64,000 nt of DNA from Allonocardiopsis opalescens (GTDB taxonomy: Bacteria > Actinomycetota > Actinomycetes > Streptosporangiales > Streptosporangiaceae). Made by a program: the position numbers and the translations under genes. Of this stretch, positions 60,555-64,000 are shown piece by piece. Under the pieces are notes generated by a model. That model saw nothing but the letters and a program-made list of their open reading frames with translations, ran no database searches and was not told the origin of the DNA. Positions within the stretch are counted from its first letter, which is position 1, and each line of letters begins with the position of its first letter. The DNA is taken from positions 620,001 to 684,000 of the forward strand of contig NZ_PVZC01000001.1 in NCBI RefSeq assembly GCF_003002095.1, given 5' to 3'.

Positions 60555-62905
60555 CCCGGCGCCGGCTGCGGGCGGCGCTGCTGACGCTGCTCACCGGCCT
60601 CTTCCTGATCATCCCGGCCGCCTCCGTGCAGGCCAGCCCGGGCGGCGGCCTGTTCGGCAACCCGCTGAACGCCCTGTGCGCCGACCCCGAGGTCATGCCC
60701 GAGGACCCCGACGGCGGCATGGGCGGCCTGCTGCGCCCGACCGACCGCCCGGCCGACCCGCCGCTGCCCGCCCCGGCCGACTGGCCCGTCGAGGCGGCCG
60801 ACGCCGTGCCCGAGGGCGCCAGCCACTACGGCCAGTACGGCACCGCCGGGCAGCTGTGGATCGCCCGCGGCCTGGGCTGCGCCGGGATGTGGGACTTCGG
60901 CGCGCTCGCCGCCGTGCACACCTTCGAGCTGTCCAACATGGTCAACGAGCTGACCATCACCGTCTACCAGGCGGCCAACAACCCCGACCTGACCAATGTG
61001 CTCAACGAGCCGGTCGAGCGCGTGGTGACGGCCCTGCGCGACGGCCTGTTCAACCCCTTCCTCACTCCGGTGATCATCCTCGGCGCGGTCTGGCTGGCCT
61101 GGTGGGCGCTGATCCGCCAGCGTGCCTCGGTCACCTTCGAGGGCATCGGCTGGATGGTGCTGGCCACCGGCGTGGCCATCTGGATCATGACGAACCCCTC
61201 CAGCGTGCTGGCGGGCGCGAGCTGGGTCACCAACTCCGTCACCACCGTCGCCAACGGCGCGCTCTCGCGCGTCACCATGGGCGAGGTGTCGGAGAGCTGC
61301 CCCGGCGACGCCGCTCCGGTGGAGCGGGCGCCCGGCGAGGAGGACGCCGACTTCGCCAGCCGCAGCAACAGCAACGTCCTGTGGACCACCCTGGTCTGCC
61401 GCCCGTGGGTGGCCGGCCAGTTCGGCAGCGGCCCGGTGGCCAACCAGGCGGCCGAGGAGCACGCCGCCGCGCTGCTGCACGCCCAGGCCTTCACCCGGCT
61501 GGAGCTGGCCGCGATCCGCGCCGCCGACGACCCCGGCCAGGCGTATGAGGCGGCGGTCACCCACAAGCGCGAGGAGTTCGACCGCATCCACAGCGCGGTC
61601 GAGGAGGACTACCCGGAGATCTACCCGTATTTCCAGGGCCATGACGGCGTCGGGCAGTTCGGGGTGGCGCTCACCGCGCTGCTGTCGGCGGTGCTGGCCG
61701 GCGGCCTGATCCTGGTGGTGTCGGCCGCGATCATCGTGCTGAAGCTGGGCCTGTTGCTCCTGCTGCTGGTCTCCCCGTTCTTCTTCCTGCTCGGCCTGCA
61801 TCCGGGCTTCGGCCGCATCCTGCTCACCCGCTGGTTCGAGATGACCATCGGGATCCTGCTGAAGCAGATCTTCGTGGTGCTGCTGCTCAGCGTGCTGATG
61901 CTCTGCTACACCCTGGTGATGACCAGCTCGCTCGCCTGGGGCCTGCAGATGCTGCTCATCGCGCTGCTCACCTTCGCGGTGTTCATGTACCGCCGGCCGT
62001 TCCTGCGGCTGTTCGCCTCGGTGAACGCCGACAGCTTCACCGGCCGCGTCGTCCGCGACGCCGCCACCACCGGGGTGGTGGGCCAGGCCGCCAACGTGCT
62101 GCCGCCGGTGGCGATGGCGCGGCTCAACCGGTGGATGTACCGCAAGGGCGAGCCGGCCATCACCGCCGCGGCCGCGGGCACCGCGGCGGCCGCCGCGGCC
62201 GGGGTGCGCGGCCGGGGCGGCCAGCCCGGCACCGACGACCCCGAGGCCGCGGGCACCCCGGGCGAGGGCGAGACCGGCCGGGCGCGGGTGCGCGGCGGCG
62301 GCCCCAACCGCCAGTCCGGCAGCCCGCCGCCGCTCAACCTGCCCACCCGGCCGGGCGAGCAGCCCGGCACCGGTACCGCCCCCGGCACCGGCGCGGCGCC
62401 GCCGCCGCTCGGCGTGGCGCCGCCCTCCGGCTCGCCGCGGCCCATCCCGTGGCGGTCCAGCTCCGGCACGCCCGCCAATGTGCGGCCCGTGTCGGCGAGC
62501 CCGCCGCCGCGCGGCCAGGACAGCGCGGGCGGGGGAGGCGGCGACGCCTACGCCGGCGGACCGTCCGAGGCGCCGCCCCGCTCCGGCGGCGGCGCCCCGT
62601 TCGGCGGCGGTGGCGGCGGCGCGGGCGGCTGGTTCTCCGGCGGCCGGCGCGGCGGCTCCGAGCCCGCGCCGCGCCCGCGCCGGGAGCGGCCGCGCGACGG
62701 CGGCCGGCGCGAGGGCCCCGCGCGTCCCCGCGGCGGCGAGCCCGCCGCCGGGCGCCGGTCCGACGCGGCCGCCCGGCCGCGTCCCGACGGCTGGTTCGAC
62801 GCGGAGCGCGACGAGGCGCCGCCGCTGTGGGAGACGCCGCGCCGCCGCGGCAGCGCTCGCGGGGGAGACGTGCCGTTCTGGCTGCGCCCCGGCGACCGCG
62901 ACTGA
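60551..62905 (+). CDS. VirB6-like polytopic channel protein
   Basis: A 784-residue protein. A signal-like N-terminus (LRAALLTLLTGLFLIIPAASVQA) is followed by extracytoplasmic sequence and several membrane helices (FLTPVIILGAVWLAWWALI, IGWMVLATGVAIWIM, FGVALTALLSAVLAGGLILVVSAAIIVLKLGLLLLLL in outline, LKQIFVVLLLSVLMLCY, LQMLLIALLTFAVFMY). A large loop with two cysteines lies between the early and late helices. The C-terminal 190 residues are Gly/Pro/Arg-rich. Topology and place after VirB4 match VirB6/TrbL-type proteins. The GTG at 60551 overlaps the VirB4 stop (GTGA). Confidence 0.85.
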   Translation: MTRRRLRAALLTLLTGLFLIIPAASVQASPGGGLFGNPLNALCADPEVMPEDPDGGMGGLLRPTDRPADPPLPAPADWPVEAADAVPEGASHYGQYGTAGQLWIARGLGCAGMWDFGALAAVHTFELSNMVNELTITVYQAANNPDLTNVLNEPVERVVTALRDGLFNPFLTPVIILGAVWLAWWALIRQRASVTFEGIGWMVLATGVAIWIMTNPSSVLAGASWVTNSVTTVANGALSRVTMGEVSESCPGDAAPVERAPGEEDADFASRSNSNVLWTTLVCRPWVAGQFGSGPVANQAAEEHAAALLHAQAFTRLELAAIRAADDPGQAYEAAVTHKREEFDRIHSAVEEDYPEIYPYFQGHDGVGQFGVALTALLSAVLAGGLILVVSAAIIVLKLGLLLLLLVSPFFFLLGLHPGFGRILLTRWFEMTIGILLKQIFVVLLLSVLMLCYTLVMTSSLAWGLQMLLIALLTFAVFMYRRPFLRLFASVNADSFTGRVVRDAATTGVVGQAANVLPPVAMARLNRWMYRKGEPAITAAAAGTAAAAAAGVRGRGGQPGTDDPEAAGTPGEGETGRARVRGGGPNRQSGSPPPLNLPTRPGEQPGTGTAPGTGAAPPPLGVAPPSGSPRPIPWRSSSGTPANVRPVSASPPPRGQDSAGGGGGDAYAGGPSEAPPRSGGGAPFGGGGGGAGGWFSGGRRGGSEPAPRPRRERPRDGGRREGPARPRGGEPAAGRRSDAAARPRPDGWFDAERDEAPPLWETPRRRGSARGGDVPFWLRPGDRD

Positions 62906-62949
62906 CGGACGGCGCGACGGTGGGGCACGGGTGACCGAGGAGTCAGCGG

Positions 62950-63618
62950 GTGGCTAGGGAACTGTCCGACGGGCAGCGCAAGGCCCTGTTCGGGGTGCTG
63001 GTACTGGTGCTGGTCGCCTTCGGCGGCTACATCCTGTTCTTCCGGCCCGACGGCGGCCAGGAGGTCGCCGCGGAGCCGGACCCGGGAGCGGAGGCGGCGG
63101 CCGGCGCGCCGTCCACCCCGGCCGGCCCGCCGCCGGATGCGGCCGAGCCCGCCGAGGGCGGCGCGTCGGCGTCGGGCGGGGCGGAGGCCGACGTGTTCGC
63201 CTGGTTCCCCGTCGACCGCGAGGAACTGCTGGCGGCCGCCGCGGTCGCGGAGGAGTTCGCCGTCGAGTACACCCGCTTCGACTACCGTGAGTCCGTCGAG
63301 GACGCGGTCGCGCGGATGAACGAGCTGTCCACCGAGGAGTTCGCGGGCGGCGCGGCCAGCGCGGGCGGCGGCGCGGCGCGCGAGGAGCGCGTCACGGCGC
63401 AGACCGTCACCACCAGCACCGCCACGATCGACGCGGTGCGCGACATGTCGGCGAGCACGGTCATCTTCGAGGTGGGCGTGCGGACCAGTACCGCGGAGGC
63501 CGGCGGCGCCCCCCAGGACGACGCCGAGAACCTGCTGGTCACCGTGGTCTACGAAGGCGGCGCCTGGCTGGTGTACGACCTGGCGCCCGCCGACGTGGGG
63601 AACCAGGGGGAGGGCTAG
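62950..63618 (+). CDS. Single-pass membrane protein of the T4SS-like operon
   Basis: A 222-residue protein. A cytoplasmic start (MARELSDGQRK) and one helix (ALFGVLVLVLVAFGGYILFF) lead into a Pro/Ala/Glu-rich linker, then a folded extracytoplasmic part of about 130 residues beginning VFAWFPVDREELLAAAAVAEEFAVEYTRFDY. The ending VVYEGGAWLVYDLAP is like NTF2/VirB8 or TcpC-type domains. The GTG at 62950 follows GAGGAG. I read it as an accessory scaffold related to the TcpC-like protein at the start of the operon. There are only 5 bases between its stop and the next start. Confidence 0.75.
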   Translation: MARELSDGQRKALFGVLVLVLVAFGGYILFFRPDGGQEVAAEPDPGAEAAAGAPSTPAGPPPDAAEPAEGGASASGGAEADVFAWFPVDREELLAAAAVAEEFAVEYTRFDYRESVEDAVARMNELSTEEFAGGAASAGGGAAREERVTAQTVTTSTATIDAVRDMSASTVIFEVGVRTSTAEAGGAPQDDAENLLVTVVYEGGAWLVYDLAPADVGNQGEG

Positions 63619-63623
63619 CGGCG

Positions 63624-64000
63624 ATGGCCCCGGACACCCCCCACCCCCTGGGCTCGACCCTGCTGCGCCGGATCGTGCGCGACGACTCCGGCGGTGTGCG
63701 CGGCGGCTGCCTGCTGGCCGTCGGCGCCCTGGCCGCGCTGCTGCTGCTCGGCATCGGCGCCCCGATGATGATGGGCCCGCCCTCGCCGCTGGTCCAGCTG
63801 ATGGCGCAGAGCTGCGAGGAGGGCGGTGGGCAGGACCAGGACCAGCCCGCCCCGTCCGTGCTGGCCAATGGCGAGATCCCCAGCGACTACCTGGAGATGT
63901 ACACCGAGGCCGGCGAGGAGGCCGGCGTCCCCTGGAACGTGCTGGCCGCCATCGGCCAGCGCGAGACCCGGCACGGCACCTGGGACGCCGAGGGCGTCAC
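63624..64000 (+). CDS. VirB1-like membrane-anchored lytic transglycosylase, partial
   Basis: The first 125 codons of a gene cut by the right edge. A basic N-terminus (GSTLLRRIVRDDSGG) and one helix (GCLLAVGALAALLLLGIGAPMMM) are followed by an extracytoplasmic linker and the start of an SLT domain: IPSDYLEMYTEAGEEAGVPWNVLAAIGQRETRHG, where the Glu in QRETRHG is the likely catalytic acid. In conjugation systems such enzymes open the peptidoglycan for the channel, and a C-terminal NlpC/P60 domain may follow. ATG at 63624 is 5 bases after the upstream stop. Confidence 0.82.
   Translation, partial: MAPDTPHPLGSTLLRRIVRDDSGGVRGGCLLAVGALAALLLLGIGAPMMMGPPSPLVQLMAQSCEEGGGQDQDQPAPSVLANGEIPSDYLEMYTEAGEEAGVPWNVLAAIGQRETRHGTWDAEGV

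Overview
The window is very high-GC DNA (about 70 to 75 percent by eye) with GTG/ATG starts, four-base stop/start overlaps, a Tat-type PhoD signal, PknB-like kinases, DUF1707 and WYL proteins. This points to an actinomycete. The gene content suggests a Streptosporangiales (Nocardiopsaceae-like) chromosome; that placement is inference.

Left end (1-9.1 kb): a defence-type region. A tightly overlapping minus-strand type I-E Cascade operon runs casA-casB-cas7e-cas5e-cas6e, the last cut by the window edge. No cas3 lies in front of it. A single CRISPR repeat sits in the untranslated leader of casA. Beyond it are a 59-residue single-pass membrane protein and, divergently, a 1248-residue STAND/NACHT-like NTPase with an HTH-like N-terminus and a long helical C-terminus. 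Base composition here is visibly less GC-rich than in the rest.

Backbone and insertions (9.2-52.6 kb): a divergent NmrA/HxlR pair is followed by a conserved housekeeping series: DUF255 thioredoxin-like protein, short-chain cis-prenyltransferase, PIN-PhoH ATPase, fumC, glpX, DUF4245, xseB, xseA, a DUF8129-like protein, ispH, a small membrane protein, ychF. From memory this parallels the Mycobacterium tuberculosis Rv1084-Rv1112 order. Between these markers sit accessory blocks: PhoD phosphatase, a giant polytopic membrane protein, a lytic transglycosylase-like protein, two paralogous Ser/Thr kinases, a hydrolase-ABC fusion exporter, a UvrA-like protein with a divergent WYL regulator, an ABC-2 exporter with a Nudix gene, a TetR gene, RmuC, and an MmyB-type regulator facing an NTF2-like/YHS gene pair.

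Right end (53.2-64 kb): a plus-strand type IV secretion or conjugation-like operon: TcpC-like, a 15-codon mini-ORF, a VirB2-like small membrane protein, a TcpE-like/MinD-like fusion, a 14-codon mini-ORF, VirB4-like ATPase, VirB6-like channel protein, a TcpC/Mce-like single-pass protein, and a truncated VirB1-like transglycosylase. No relaxase or integrase is in view.

Regulatory signals read directly include factor-independent-type hairpins, several palindromic operators in divergent intergenic regions, and a repeated pattern of TANNNT hexamers 6 to 8 bases before start codons that suggests leaderless mRNAs.
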